A stretch of DNA of 64,000 nt from Jejuia rubra (GCF_042684665.1 NZ_JBHULY010000011.1:1-64000), one strand, 5' to 3'; positions 45,741-54,391 are shown, numbered from the stretch's first letter. A program made the numbers and translations. The notes: generated by a model not told the origin, from the sequence alone.

Positions 45741-46445
45741 ATGAAAAAAACACTAATTTTATCATTATTGATTATTGCGATTGGCTATAAATTGCAAGCT
45801 CAGGACACATTGGTAAATATTCACAATTCAGCTGATAGCTATCTTTTCTATCTTCATGGTGGAGTGGTTCAAGCACAAGGAATTCCTGCTGTAAGTGAAT
45901 ATTTTGGAACATACAAATACCTTGCGATTCTTGATAGCCTAAGTAATTACCACACAAATATCATAAGTGAAGTAAGACCCAAGGATTCCACAATTGAAGG
46001 ATATGGCCAAAAAATATTTTTTCAAGTAGACTCTCTTCTCAATATGGGAATCTTACCCGAAAAGATAACTGTGGTTGGTGCTTCGCTGGGAGCATATATG
46101 ACAGTAGAGGCTTCTTTGCTAGTGAACAATCCGTCTGTTAATTATGTATTAATTGGACTTTGTAGTGACTCTGCTGTTAATCGCTTCAGGAAATACAACG
46201 GACAGTTAATAGGAAGATTCCTTTCCATCTACGAGAGCTCTGATGCTAAAGGATCATGCTCTACATTATTTGAAGGATTATCCCCAGCTTCGAGCTTTGA
46301 TGAAATAAGACTTAATATGGGTATAGATCATTCATTTCTATTCAAACCCTACGATGACTGGGTTAAGCCTATGATGAAATGGATCAAAAAAGCTTGTGAT
46401 GAACAAAGAAGAGGATTTGCTAAAGGAAATGGGGCACTACATTGA
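45741..46445 (+). CDS. Secreted alpha/beta-hydrolase-like protein
   Basis: 234 residues with a signal peptide (MKKTLILSLLIIAIGYKLQA). YLFYLHGGVV is the oxyanion-side strand and VVGASLGAYM the nucleophile elbow (G-x-S-x-G). A possible acid/His pair near NMGIDHSFLFKPYDDW completes a triad. Putative serine hydrolase, substrate unknown. Overlaps the next gene by about 47 bp. Confidence 0.7.
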   Translation: MKKTLILSLLIIAIGYKLQAQDTLVNIHNSADSYLFYLHGGVVQAQGIPAVSEYFGTYKYLAILDSLSNYHTNIISEVRPKDSTIEGYGQKIFFQVDSLLNMGILPEKITVVGASLGAYMTVEASLLVNNPSVNYVLIGLCSDSAVNRFRKYNGQLIGRFLSIYESSDAKGSCSTLFEGLSPASSFDEIRLNMGIDHSFLFKPYDDWVKPMMKWIKKACDEQRRGFAKGNGALH

Positions 46446-47157
46446 GCTCCATTCAGTAGATGGAATCAAGAACTGTTTTAAAAAGGGTTTAAACCCTAAT
46501 GCTCAATATGAAGGCAAAACTCTTTTTGAGCTTCTCACCAGCATGTATACCCGAACTTCTAGGTTTAGGAATTGTGTCCAACTTTTTGTGGATTACGGGC
46601 TTGAATTTGAAAACGAATCCCTACTGTGTGTTCTTCTAGATGATTCAAGCGAATTAAGTAGACAAATTCAAAAGAACCCTGAATTGGTCAAACAGAGAAT
46701 CACTTTGGAGTGCGCATACACACCATTAGAAAGAGCCTCCTTGCTTCATGTCTGCGCTGAATTTAATCACATTCACTGTGCTCAAGTGTTACTTGATTCG
46801 GGAATGGATGTTGATATCAAATCAGGATTTGATGAAAATGGTTTTGGAGGCCAAACCCCAATATTCCATACAGTTAATCAAAATATGAATAACTCCAAAG
46901 AAATGATGCACTTATTGCTTGATAATGGCGCTGATCTAAAATACAATGTGCAAGGTTTAATCTGGGGTAAGGGTTTTCCGTGGGAAACGTTTATCCCGTG
47001 TATCAATCCTATTAGCTACGCGATGTTTGGACTTTTGCCTCAAATGCATAGAAACGAACACATAATAAATGATGTCGTGAAAGAACTGATGAGAAGAGCA
47101 TTTGGTATGGATTACGAAATTCCAAATATTCCAAATGTTTATTTAAGTCAGAACTAA
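46399..47157 (+). CDS. Ankyrin-repeat protein
   Basis: 252 residues from ATG 46399 (a GTG lies one codon upstream). Repeats are visible in TPLERASLLHVCAEFNHIHC, AQVLLDSGMDVDIKSG, TPIFHTVNQNMNNSKEMM and HLLLDNGADLKYN. No signal peptide, so cytoplasmic. It overlaps the hydrolase end in another frame, so it is probably translationally coupled; binding partner unknown. Confidence 0.75.
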   Translation: MNKEEDLLKEMGHYIELHSVDGIKNCFKKGLNPNAQYEGKTLFELLTSMYTRTSRFRNCVQLFVDYGLEFENESLLCVLLDDSSELSRQIQKNPELVKQRITLECAYTPLERASLLHVCAEFNHIHCAQVLLDSGMDVDIKSGFDENGFGGQTPIFHTVNQNMNNSKEMMHLLLDNGADLKYNVQGLIWGKGFPWETFIPCINPISYAMFGLLPQMHRNEHIINDVVKELMRRAFGMDYEIPNIPNVYLSQN

Positions 47158-47246
47158 AAATTGACTATCAGTAGCTAACAAACGTTAAACGAAACTCCAA
47201 AAAAATAGTAGCCCCGAATTTTGGAATTACTTTGGCAAACACACCC

Positions 47247-47328
47247 GCGTTAGGGATTGAACGGCATGTTGGAGCTCCCGACCTAAGGAGGAGCGACTAG
47301 TGAAAGCCCGACCCTTGTGGTAGCGCCA
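47247..47328. repeat. Dispersed GCGTTA...GCGCC intergenic element, copy B
   Basis: GCGTTAGGGATTGAACGG at the left, AAAGCCCGACCC near the right, ending GTAGCGCC. Preceded by GGCAAACACACCC, which copy A also has (GCAAACACCCCC). Lies between convergent genes. Confidence 0.7.
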
Positions 47329-47335
47329 AAAAAAC

Positions 47336-48658
47336 CTAAAGTTTTGATGTAACAGTGTACGTTCTTTTTACGCAATTATAACCATAGACAGCTTTGTAAT
47401 ATAAGGTTTCGTTTATAATCGTTTCGCCTAGGGCGTGTCCTTTTTTTATAACCTTTTCTGTGGTTTGAACATACTTGCCTACGGCGCCATCTATCCATAC
47501 TTTGTCTGTAATAATTTTACATCCGTTTTTTACGATAATAACGTCTTTGTAGGTTTTAGCAAGTCCTTTTCTATCAATATACATGCGGGTTATTCTTGGT
47601 TCTTCTATAGAAATATTTACTCGAGTCAATCCCTTTTTTACTAAGTCTGTTGTTTTTTTAACCTCAGGTCTTTTTAATACTATAGGCTTTTCTTTTGAAA
47701 TACTTATTTCATAAAAATCTGAATACGAATAACACAACGCATTATTTAAATTTTGAGGGTTTTCGGCAACTTTTGCCCTGTAAAACACTTTAGAGCTTGT
47801 AGCGGGCACTTTATAAGTTTCCTTTTTGGCACCTGGAATATCCTCCCAATTTTTGCCATCTTTACTTGTTTGCCACTGGTAAAAGTGATTGGAAAAAACA
47901 GTATAATCTGGCTTTAACCTTAATATGGTTGAAAATGGCAAATAACTCTTGTTAACAGATATACCCATTTTATTATTCTTGTCTTCAATTACTACGTTAT
48001 CTCCACATGGTTTAAATTCAATATCATCTAATGCTAAATCGTTACCACAACCACCTTTTCCGTTATTTCTGATTTTTAAAATGACTGATGTTTCATTTGG
48101 TCTGGTTTGAAATACTAATGCATATTGCCTCCATGTTGGCTTAGAGCCTCCGTATATTGCTCCTGTGCTTCCACTAGCAAGTAGTGTTTTATTTGATTTA
48201 TTCCATATTTCAAAAGTAACGTCAATGGGAATACCTCGACCACATGCTTTTGTATACTCTCTGGTTAGATTGACTATCCATGATGAAAATTCATAGGATG
48301 TATTTTCACAAAGCCCAGAAACTGGTACCCTAAAAAACTCTCCAGGTTCATAACCAGCGTTAACAATAAGCATTCTTCCGTTTTTGTCACCAGATGTATG
48401 GTCCTTAAGTTTATACCAATTATAATGTTTATGCGTGTTCGAAACCACATAACAACCATCTTTTGGCCTGTTTGCTGTAAACTTGTATGTGGTTGTTCCG
48501 AATGGAAGCTTCACATTACCGACCCCACTCCCAAAATCTTCTGTAAAAATAGGATCGCCCGTATTTCCATTACAAAAGCCTAATTGCGCCTCTACGGTTA
48601 AGGGGAATAAAAAAATAAGCAGAATTGTTGTTGTAGTTTTTGACAAAACTAATTGCAT
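47336..48658 (-). CDS. Large secreted protein with carbohydrate-binding-like N-terminal module
   Basis: 440 residues with a signal peptide (residues 1-24, ending VEAQ). Residues ~30-215 look like a beta-jelly-roll or MAM-like module (FTEDFGSG at the start, LALDDIEFKPCG at the end), common in flavobacterial surface proteins. Residues 220-310 contain an Ig-like FYQWQTSKDGKNWEDIPGA block, and the rest is beta-rich. The usual C-terminal secretion domain of the gliding/type IX family is not evident; it may be a shortened member. Confidence 0.65.
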   Translation of the reverse strand: MQLVLSKTTTTILLIFLFPLTVEAQLGFCNGNTGDPIFTEDFGSGVGNVKLPFGTTTYKFTANRPKDGCYVVSNTHKHYNWYKLKDHTSGDKNGRMLIVNAGYEPGEFFRVPVSGLCENTSYEFSSWIVNLTREYTKACGRGIPIDVTFEIWNKSNKTLLASGSTGAIYGGSKPTWRQYALVFQTRPNETSVILKIRNNGKGGCGNDLALDDIEFKPCGDNVVIEDKNNKMGISVNKSYLPFSTILRLKPDYTVFSNHFYQWQTSKDGKNWEDIPGAKKETYKVPATSSKVFYRAKVAENPQNLNNALCYSYSDFYEISISKEKPIVLKRPEVKKTTDLVKKGLTRVNISIEEPRITRMYIDRKGLAKTYKDVIIVKNGCKIITDKVWIDGAVGKYVQTTEKVIKKGHALGETIINETLYYKAVYGYNCVKRTYTVTSKL

Positions 48659-48783
48659 GATTTTATGTTGATTGATGTAAGTTTATTTGTATGTAAATGT
48701 TATTGATGCTTTGTTACAGTTTTAATCTGTTAATTCTAAAAAAACTTCGAAATTTAGTTTTAAATCCCAATTAGTGAATAAGT

Positions 48784-48893
48784 ACGCCTAGGATTAAGAC
48801 CGCGATAGCCATCGGGATTGAAGCTCCTAGACAGGAGTGAGCGACTCCCGAAAGCCAGACCCTTCCGATAGCTATCGGTAGTAGGTAACGCCC
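48784..48893. repeat. Dispersed element, copy C
   Basis: Diverged member: starts ACGCCTAGGATTAAGAC, holds AAAGCCAGACCC and ends GTAGGTAACGCCC. Contains CCGATAGCTATCGG, a 14-bp palindrome. Fills most of the 307-bp gap between divergent genes at 48658 and 48966, and lies 42 bp upstream of the -7 box at 48935. Confidence 0.6.
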
Positions 48894-48934
48894 AAAAAAT
48901 GAAGATTTCAATTTCTAATCTTAAAAAAAAGATG

Positions 48935-48942
48935 TAGGTTTG
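48935..48942 (+). promoter_or_regulatory. -7 box for the TerB gene
   Basis: TAGGTTTG, a perfect TAnnTTTG match, 23 bases before the ATG at 48966. Confidence 0.6.
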
Positions 48943-48965
48943 CATCACTAAAAAAGAAGCATATT

Positions 48966-49397
48966 ATGTCGTTTTCAGATTTGTTCGATAGTGGATTTAA
49001 AAGGCGTAACGAAAGCCATTTTGCAGCAATTGTTCGCGTGGCTATGGCCGATGGTGTAATCACTGATGATGAAAAGGCCTTTTTGGATCGATTGGCTCAG
49101 AGATTGGAAATTGGGGAGGGTGATTATAAATCCATTTTAAAGAATTATAATTCACACCCAATCAATCCGCCAGTATCTTATGACCTTCGCTTGGAACGTC
49201 TATACGATTTAGTGCGTATGATTCATGTGGATACCATTACTGGAGATCCGGAGATGTTGTTGTTGAAGAAAATTGCAGTTGGACTTGGATTTCATGCGGT
49301 AAACGTAAAATATATCATCGACAAGGCACTGACTTTGGTAAGCCATGGTGCTGATTTGGATGATTTTGCGGACCAAATAAAGAATATGAATAGATAA
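48966..49397 (+). CDS. TerB-family (tellurite-resistance-like) protein
   Basis: 143 residues, no signal. Segments AAIVRVAMADGVITDDEKAF, RLYDLVRMIHVD and LLKKIAVGLGF match the helical TerB fold, which carries acidic metal-binding residues. The family is linked to stress or tellurite resistance, but single-domain flavobacterial members are uncharacterised. Has its own promoter box and terminator, so is monocistronic. Confidence 0.85.
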   Translation: MSFSDLFDSGFKRRNESHFAAIVRVAMADGVITDDEKAFLDRLAQRLEIGEGDYKSILKNYNSHPINPPVSYDLRLERLYDLVRMIHVDTITGDPEMLLLKKIAVGLGFHAVNVKYIIDKALTLVSHGADLDDFADQIKNMNR

Positions 49398-49421
49398 AAA
49401 TTTAGATATTCAATATAATTT

Positions 49422-49453
49422 AAAAGCGTCCAACATTTTTGGACGCTTTTTTT
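49422..49453 (+). terminator. Terminator after TerB
   Basis: Stem AAAAGCGTCC / GGACGCTTTT with a 9-base loop and T-run. Confidence 0.85.
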
Positions 49454-49705
49454 ATGGCCTCACCCGAACTGCCCAAAAGCAGTTTCGACCTCTCCAAAGG
49501 AAAGGTATCGAGGAAAGCGTAAAAAATATTTTGAAAAATTTGATACAGAAATTTAAACACTAAAATACTAGGCATTGAAACGTAAGCAACTGGGAGACAA
49601 ACTTTTGCCATACAACGTAACTATCTGTTGAAAAACGGACGGCCATTTCTATATCCAACAATTAAATTAACTATTTGATTATAAGTAAATTACATTGATA
49701 TTTAT

Positions 49706-49737
49706 TTGGAAGTTTCAAAAATTCCATTTTATATTTG
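49706..49737 (+). promoter_or_regulatory. Promoter of the leader ORF
   Basis: A TTG (49706-49708, within TTTG) and a perfect -7 box TATATTTG (49730-49737) separated by 21 bases fit the Bacteroidota -33/-7 consensus. Predicted start of transcription near 49741, 50 bases before the leader ORF. Confidence 0.7.
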
Positions 49738-49791
49738 CACCGCAGTTTTGAGTTAACAACTCCAAGAAAAAATAATTAAAAACTATAAGCC

Positions 49792-49884
49792 ATGTTGAAG
49801 CATTATATAGCATTTCAGGATTGGAGTTGTAACCCAGGATTATGGCTCAGGCTTCGGTTTTTTCTGGCCGCCTGCTTTAAGTAG
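49792..49884 (+). CDS. Leader-peptide-like ORF of 30 codons
   Basis: A 30-residue frame opening MLKHYIAFQDWS and closing LRFFLAACFK, ending with TAG at 49882-49884. It contains 5 Leu, 4 Phe, 2 Trp and 2 Cys, with a Leu/Arg/Phe cluster at the end. No domain is recognised. Its 3' half encloses the first arm (49851-49867) of an RNA helix that competes with a terminator, which is the reason to treat it as a leader rather than a random ORF. Confidence 0.5.
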   Translation: MLKHYIAFQDWSCNPGLWLRLRFFLAACFK

Positions 49885-49940
49885 GTAAATTACTTTCCAG
49901 AAAAAAATCCGAAGCAATATAAACTGTTTCGGATTTTTTT
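49851..49940 (+). promoter_or_regulatory. Attenuator-like alternating hairpins
   Basis: Arm 1 (GCTTCGGTTTTTTCTGG, 49851-49867) pairs with arm 2 (49897-49915, CCAG, a run of A, then TCCGAAGC) over 17 bp with a 2-base bulge. Arm 2 also pairs with arm 3 (GTTTCGGATT, 49926-49935) over 10 bp, and that second hairpin is followed by a T-run, that is, a terminator. The two folds cannot coexist. Next gene on this strand is the TPR protein at 50113. Confidence 0.65.
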
Positions 49941-49944
49941 ATTC

Positions 49945-49984
49945 GGATTCCCGTCCCGATAGCTATCGGGATCACGGGAATGAC
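49945..49984. repeat. GGATTCCCG...CGGGAATGAC hairpin repeat
   Basis: Arms GGATTCCCGT and ACGGGAATGAC enclose CCCGATAGCTATCGGG, itself a palindrome. Same loose family as 7977-8024. Lies just after the attenuator T-run. The remaining gap to 50112 shows no gene. Confidence 0.6.
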
Positions 49985-50112
49985 AAATTCAAACGGAACC
50001 TCTATAGAGGAAGTTTTCTAGAATTTTCGATTATATCAATCTGAATCGGAGTTAGGTTCACAAAAATTTTGTGTGCCAATAAATTAGTTATGAATCAAAA
50101 AGAAAGGAGGTT

Positions 50113-50694
50113 ATGGAAACTAATATGCACAATATATACTTGTTTAGGGCCATTGAGGCTTACCCCTACGAATTGGAGAGGGCTGTTGAAGCATTGAACT
50201 ATGCTTTGGCCTATGATCCAAATAGCGTAATGGCGCTTTGCCTCATGGCTAGAGTATATGACGAACAACTTGGAGACAAAGCCACAGCAAAAACATACTA
50301 TGAAAGGGCTATGGCCAATAATATGGATATTCCGGCAATCTATCCTGATTTTATTCGCCTATTGATAAACAATGGCGATTTTGAGGAAGCTCAGAAATTG
50401 ATAGACTTTGCGATGACAATAAAAGGTATCGATAAAGCCGGAATACTTTTGAACCAAGGGTACTTGTTTGAAGCTCAAAAGGATTTTAAACGAGCTGCTG
50501 AAGTATTGCAGGATGCTAAACTATTTGCATTGAACAACGACTTTATTTATTTCGCAGATGAAGTGATAAAGCGAGTGGACAAAAAAGCAAAAATGCAAAA
50601 CAACAAAAATCGAAAGGATGAGGCAGTAACCAAAAAAGAGGCTGAAAAGCCCAAAGTCAACTGGTTTCAAAATCGATTGAACAATTTGCTGTGA
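50113..50694 (+). CDS. TPR-containing protein
   Basis: 193 residues with tetratricopeptide-like helices: ELERAVEALNYALAYDPNSV, AKTYYERAMANNMDIPAI, DFEEAQKLIDFAM, KDFKRAAEVLQDAKLFA, then a basic tail. No signal; cytoplasmic. A perfect Shine-Dalgarno (AAAGGAGG, 50103-50110) lies only 2 bases before ATG 50113 and 14 before the ATG at 50125; such a strong site is rare in this window and the start is therefore ambiguous. Function unknown. Confidence 0.75.
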   Translation: METNMHNIYLFRAIEAYPYELERAVEALNYALAYDPNSVMALCLMARVYDEQLGDKATAKTYYERAMANNMDIPAIYPDFIRLLINNGDFEEAQKLIDFAMTIKGIDKAGILLNQGYLFEAQKDFKRAAEVLQDAKLFALNNDFIYFADEVIKRVDKKAKMQNNKNRKDEAVTKKEAEKPKVNWFQNRLNNLL

Positions 50695-50712
50695 TATCAA
50701 TATCGCTTTTTA

Positions 50713-50749
50713 TATGCGCTAGTAATAATGCTAGCGCATATTTTATTTT
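50713..50749 (+). terminator. Terminator after the TPR gene
   Basis: Stem TATGCGCTAG / CTAGCGCATA with an 8-base loop, then a T-rich run. Confidence 0.8.
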
Positions 50750-50765
50750 CTACCTTTACCCTCTT

Positions 50766-51713
50766 ATGAACAACCATTTCAAATCCATAATTCTACAAAA
50801 AACGGGAGCCACTTCTTTAGTTGAAAAAGAGCTAATACAAGAACTTTGGAGCGGTTATGGTATGATTGTTCGAATTACCTTAGAAAACGCCGATTTGGAA
50901 AGTGTGGTTGTAAAGCATGTGCAACTACCAAGAAGAAATAATCACCCCAGAGGATGGAACTCGGACATTGGCCATCAACGAAAGTTGAAATCCTACGAAG
51001 TAGAAACCACTTGGTATCAGCAATACAGTAGAATGAGTATGGCGCGCTTGCCAAAATGTTTTGCTATTGAACGTTATCAAAATGAAGTCCTGATAGTCCT
51101 TGAAGATTTGGACAAAGCAGGTTTCCCCCTGCGAAAACATAGTGTAAAATGGGAAGATATAGATAGGTGCCTAGAATGGTTGGCAAAATTTCATGCGAGT
51201 TATTTGGGGAAAGTACCCGACGGACTTTGGTATGTTGGTACCTATTGGCATTTGGACACCAGACCTCAAGAATTGGAAGTTTTAGAAGATAAGGCATTGC
51301 AGAGGACTGCTTCAGCTATTGATGAAAAATTGAATTCCTGCACTTTCAAAACGTTCGTTCACGGCGATGCCAAATTGGCCAACTTTTGTTTTTCTGAGAA
51401 CGGCGAAGTAGCTGGGGTAGATTTTCAATATGTTGGTGGTGGATGTGGCATGAAGGATGTGGCTTATTTTATTGGGAGTTGCCTCAATGAAAGTGATTGC
51501 GAACGTTTGGAACTGAAAATACTAGACACCTATTTTTCACATTTGCATATAGCTTTAGGTGAAAAAAATGAAGCACTGGAAAACGAATGGCGATCGTTGT
51601 ACCGTGTGGCCTGGGCAGATTTTCATCGGTTTTTAAAGGGTTGGAGCCCTGGACACTGGAAAATTAATAGTTACAGTGAACGAATCACTGCCGAAGTCAT
51701 TAAAAATCCATAA
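50766..51713 (+). CDS. Ecdysteroid-kinase-like/choline-kinase-fold phosphotransferase
   Basis: 315 residues from ATG 50766 (the longer frame from 50691 runs through the terminator and is rejected). Kinase-like features: the catalytic FVHGDAKLANFCF (HGD...N), the metal DFQ in AGVDFQYVGGG, and a Lys in VVVKHVQLPRR. Belongs to the aminoglycoside/ecdysteroid kinase superfamily; the substrate is unknown. A TACCTTTA near-consensus -7 box lies about 10 bases upstream. It is 2 bp before the CysQ-like gene, so they form an operon. Confidence 0.82.
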   Translation: MNNHFKSIILQKTGATSLVEKELIQELWSGYGMIVRITLENADLESVVVKHVQLPRRNNHPRGWNSDIGHQRKLKSYEVETTWYQQYSRMSMARLPKCFAIERYQNEVLIVLEDLDKAGFPLRKHSVKWEDIDRCLEWLAKFHASYLGKVPDGLWYVGTYWHLDTRPQELEVLEDKALQRTASAIDEKLNSCTFKTFVHGDAKLANFCFSENGEVAGVDFQYVGGGCGMKDVAYFIGSCLNESDCERLELKILDTYFSHLHIALGEKNEALENEWRSLYRVAWADFHRFLKGWSPGHWKINSYSERITAEVIKNP

Positions 51714-51715
51714 TA

Positions 51716-52543
51716 ATGGATTTACAATACCTAGCAAACATAGCCATTGAAGCAGCGCTTTCAGCTGGAAAAATCATTCAAAAGTATATGAATGATGACA
51801 TCGTTGTAGAGACAAAAGAAGGAGGTTCAACTTATGCTTCTCAAGTTGTGACCAAAGTAGATCGGGAATGCGAAAGCACAATTTTATCACACTTAAACGC
51901 CACCTGCAAAGCGTTTGACATTGGGCTACTTTCTGAAGAAACAAAAGATGACGGCAGCCGATTTAAAAAGGAATATTTTTGGTGTATTGACCCAATGGAT
52001 GGCACACTTGCTTTCATTAATAAACGCCCTGGGTTTTCGGTTTCAATCGCTTTAATTTCCAAAGATGGAACACCTATAATTGGGGTTATATTTGACCCAA
52101 GTTCCGAAACCTTATACCATGCCATAAAACGCAAAGGAGCTTATAAAAACCAAAAGCCTTGGGCCATTAAAAACACAAATGATTACCTAACCTACGCGAC
52201 GGATAAAAAATTAAAGGACACCCCTAGGGCTGATGAAATTCAGAATATTCTCAACACACATCAAACAAATTTAGGGTTGAAACGCATTAAAGAAACTTCA
52301 GGAAAAGGGGCTGTAATGTGCGCCATTTCAGTTTTAGAAAACGGACCGGCCTGCTTTTTAAAACTCCCAAAAAAAGATATTGGTGGAGGTAGCACTTGGG
52401 ATTATGCCGCCTCTGTTTGTATATATCGTGAACTGGGTTTACCAGCAACATCCTTTAATGGCGAACAGCTAGATTTAAATAAAAGGGACGGTACTTTTAT
52501 GAATCGCGAAGGGGTTTATTATTCCAACTTAAATACGGAATAA
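51716..52543 (+). CDS. Inositol-monophosphatase/CysQ-like phosphatase
   Basis: 275 residues. Metal-binding motifs are GLLSEETKDD, WCIDPMDGTLAF and GGGSTWDYAASVC, all characteristic of the IMPase/CysQ superfamily. Could act on 3'-phosphoadenosine-5'-phosphate or on inositol phosphates; the pairing with a kinase-fold gene raises the idea that the two act on the same small molecule, which is inference. Confidence 0.85.
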   Translation: MDLQYLANIAIEAALSAGKIIQKYMNDDIVVETKEGGSTYASQVVTKVDRECESTILSHLNATCKAFDIGLLSEETKDDGSRFKKEYFWCIDPMDGTLAFINKRPGFSVSIALISKDGTPIIGVIFDPSSETLYHAIKRKGAYKNQKPWAIKNTNDYLTYATDKKLKDTPRADEIQNILNTHQTNLGLKRIKETSGKGAVMCAISVLENGPACFLKLPKKDIGGGSTWDYAASVCIYRELGLPATSFNGEQLDLNKRDGTFMNREGVYYSNLNTE

Positions 52544-52581
52544 CAAAAAAAGGGATTTGTATTACGTTGTGCTGAAAAACA

Positions 52582-52612
52582 AACCCCATCAAAAAAACTT
52601 TTGACGGGTTTT
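52582..52612. terminator. Bidirectional terminator
   Basis: AACCC...TCAAAA / TTTTGACGGGTT stem with a small bulge and AAAAAC loop, between convergent genes. Confidence 0.65.
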
Positions 52613-52677
52613 CACATTCAATGTATTGAATTAGTCAATATCTTGGGGATAACCCAACATAATTATGTAGGTAGTGT

Positions 52678-53163
52678 TTAGTCTAAGGCAGGAATGCGCA
52701 ATACTTGTCCCGGATAAATTTTATCAGGATCGGTAAGCATTGGCTTATTCGCTTCAAATATTACTGGATATTTCATGGCATTGCCATAATATTTTTTTGC
52801 TATTTTCCCCAAGGTATCTCCGCTTACAACAGTGTGAAATTGGGCTTCTGGCTCAACATTTTCAACCGTCATTTGGTCATCAACAAATGCAATGCCACTG
52901 GAATTTCCAACCACCAATACAACCTTCTCTTTCGTAGCTTGGTCATTAGCAGCTCCACTTACCGTCGCAGTTTCATCATCGATAAATACATTTAAGTTTT
53001 CTACCTGCAGTTGCAAGTCGTTAATGGTTTCTTCCAACTTTTGAGCTGCCAATTGCTCCATTTTTAATTCTTTGGCCGCCACCTCCGCAGCTTCTTCTGC
53101 ATCCGTCTTTCCGATTCCGAATACTTTGGCACCCGCGTTTTTAATGAATGAAAATAATCCCAT
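52678..53163 (-). CDS. lysM: BON and LysM domain protein (Kbp/YgaU-like)
   Basis: 161 residues. A BON domain (about residues 30-100, with VENLNVFIDDETATVSGAAN) precedes a LysM domain (HTVVSGDTLGKIAKKYYG, then YPVIFEANKPML and IYPGQVLRIP). Same architecture and size as E. coli Kbp (YgaU), a potassium-binding cytoplasmic protein. No signal peptide, consistent with that. Confidence 0.9.
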   Translation of the reverse strand: MGLFSFIKNAGAKVFGIGKTDAEEAAEVAAKELKMEQLAAQKLEETINDLQLQVENLNVFIDDETATVSGAANDQATKEKVVLVVGNSSGIAFVDDQMTVENVEPEAQFHTVVSGDTLGKIAKKYYGNAMKYPVIFEANKPMLTDPDKIYPGQVLRIPALD

Positions 53164-53278
53164 TTTAATTTATTTTTTAGGGTTAATACTCTATTTAATC
53201 TTTAACAGAAAGTGTTCACCTAAAGCTACACATTTTTAAGACACGGAGAATTTGGATTGGTCACAATTTTAACAAAAA

Positions 53279-53319
53279 AAGAAACCGCTTAATGCACAGT
53301 GCCTTAAACGGTTTCTAAA
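53279..53319 (-). terminator. Terminator for the lipoprotein gene
   Basis: On the minus strand GAAACCGTTTAA pairs with TTAAGCGGTTTC, with GCAC/GTGC inside, followed by a T-run. Confidence 0.8.
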
Positions 53320-53340
53320 CTAAATAACCAACCAAAATTT

Positions 53341-54294
53341 TTATGCGTTTACCCTGGTATTTTCTCTAGGGTTTTCTTTTCTTTCTTTTTTAAACTTACG
53401 CTTCTTCTCAGTTTTAGTAGTCGCAGTTTTTCCTTTTACATTACCAGTTTTTAAATACTGGATATAGCCTCTTCCCTTAAATTCATAAATCGTTTCCGAA
53501 GAAGGGTGGAACAACTCTATGGTTCCGTCATCAATAACGCTCAATTCAAAGAATTCATTGTCGAAGAAATCATAATCTAATGTTAAAGTTTTCAAGTAAA
53601 AATTATTTGCCACATTACCTACGCCATACACTCCCGTATAATCCCAATATAAATTGTTGGGGTGTACTCCAAAATCATCCTGAGAACTTCTAAAGGTAGA
53701 ATCATTACCGCCAGCTAAAAACTGTATATAATTCTCATTATCAAATTCGTTCAGCACCCCCATTTCGCTGGTATATGTTTTTTCCCAAGCTTCATATTCC
53801 TGAAGGAAATAGTGGATGTTATCATAAAACACAAAATCATAATCGAAATTGTTGCGCTGATAGCCCTCCAAAAAGTAGGAGGTATCATTGTTTGGATTGT
53901 ACAATTCAATCGTATTGCCGTCAACTTGAAACACATCAAACGTATGGAACCCATCCAAATCGTGGTTCACGTCAAGAATCATATTATAGGCATCGTATTC
54001 GGCCACATCAATCCCAAAACCATTGCCACTATTTCCAATGCCCACCAAATTGTTATTGGCATAAATTACCCCGTTTCTAAACGAAATGGTAAATGCCTTT
54101 TGCAGAAAGGGTGTCTCACCGTATCCAACCGTTTGGTTAATATCCACATACCATAATTCGTGGGAGTTCAATAGTTGATGTATCGAAATTCCGGGTGCGC
54201 CGTTGTCAAAATCATCTACCACAACTTCGGTATAACAGGAAGTCAACATTAGGGATGCCAAAACAGCGCTCAAAAATAATTTTACAGTCCTCAT
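53341..54294 (-). CDS. Conserved flavobacterial lipoprotein
   Basis: 317 residues, lipoprotein signal ending LMLTSCYTE. Two similar beta-rich halves: SHELWYVDINQTVGYGETPFL...GNTIELYNPNNDTSYFLEG and NLYWDYTG...DDGTIELFHPSSETIYEFKG; the tail is Lys-rich (KGKTATTKTEKKRKFKKERK). Homologues are sometimes mislabelled as nicotinic acid mononucleotide adenylyltransferase, but no such motif is present. Function unknown. Confidence 0.8.
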   Translation of the reverse strand: MRTVKLFLSAVLASLMLTSCYTEVVVDDFDNGAPGISIHQLLNSHELWYVDINQTVGYGETPFLQKAFTISFRNGVIYANNNLVGIGNSGNGFGIDVAEYDAYNMILDVNHDLDGFHTFDVFQVDGNTIELYNPNNDTSYFLEGYQRNNFDYDFVFYDNIHYFLQEYEAWEKTYTSEMGVLNEFDNENYIQFLAGGNDSTFRSSQDDFGVHPNNLYWDYTGVYGVGNVANNFYLKTLTLDYDFFDNEFFELSVIDDGTIELFHPSSETIYEFKGRGYIQYLKTGNVKGKTATTKTEKKRKFKKERKENPRENTRVNA

Positions 54295-54391
54295 AATTCG
54301 TCTTTTTTTGATTTCAATTAGTTAATTTCAAAACGCGTGCCAAAAACCGTTTTTATAATTTCTATAGTTCAAAAGTCTTCTTTAAATTCCT

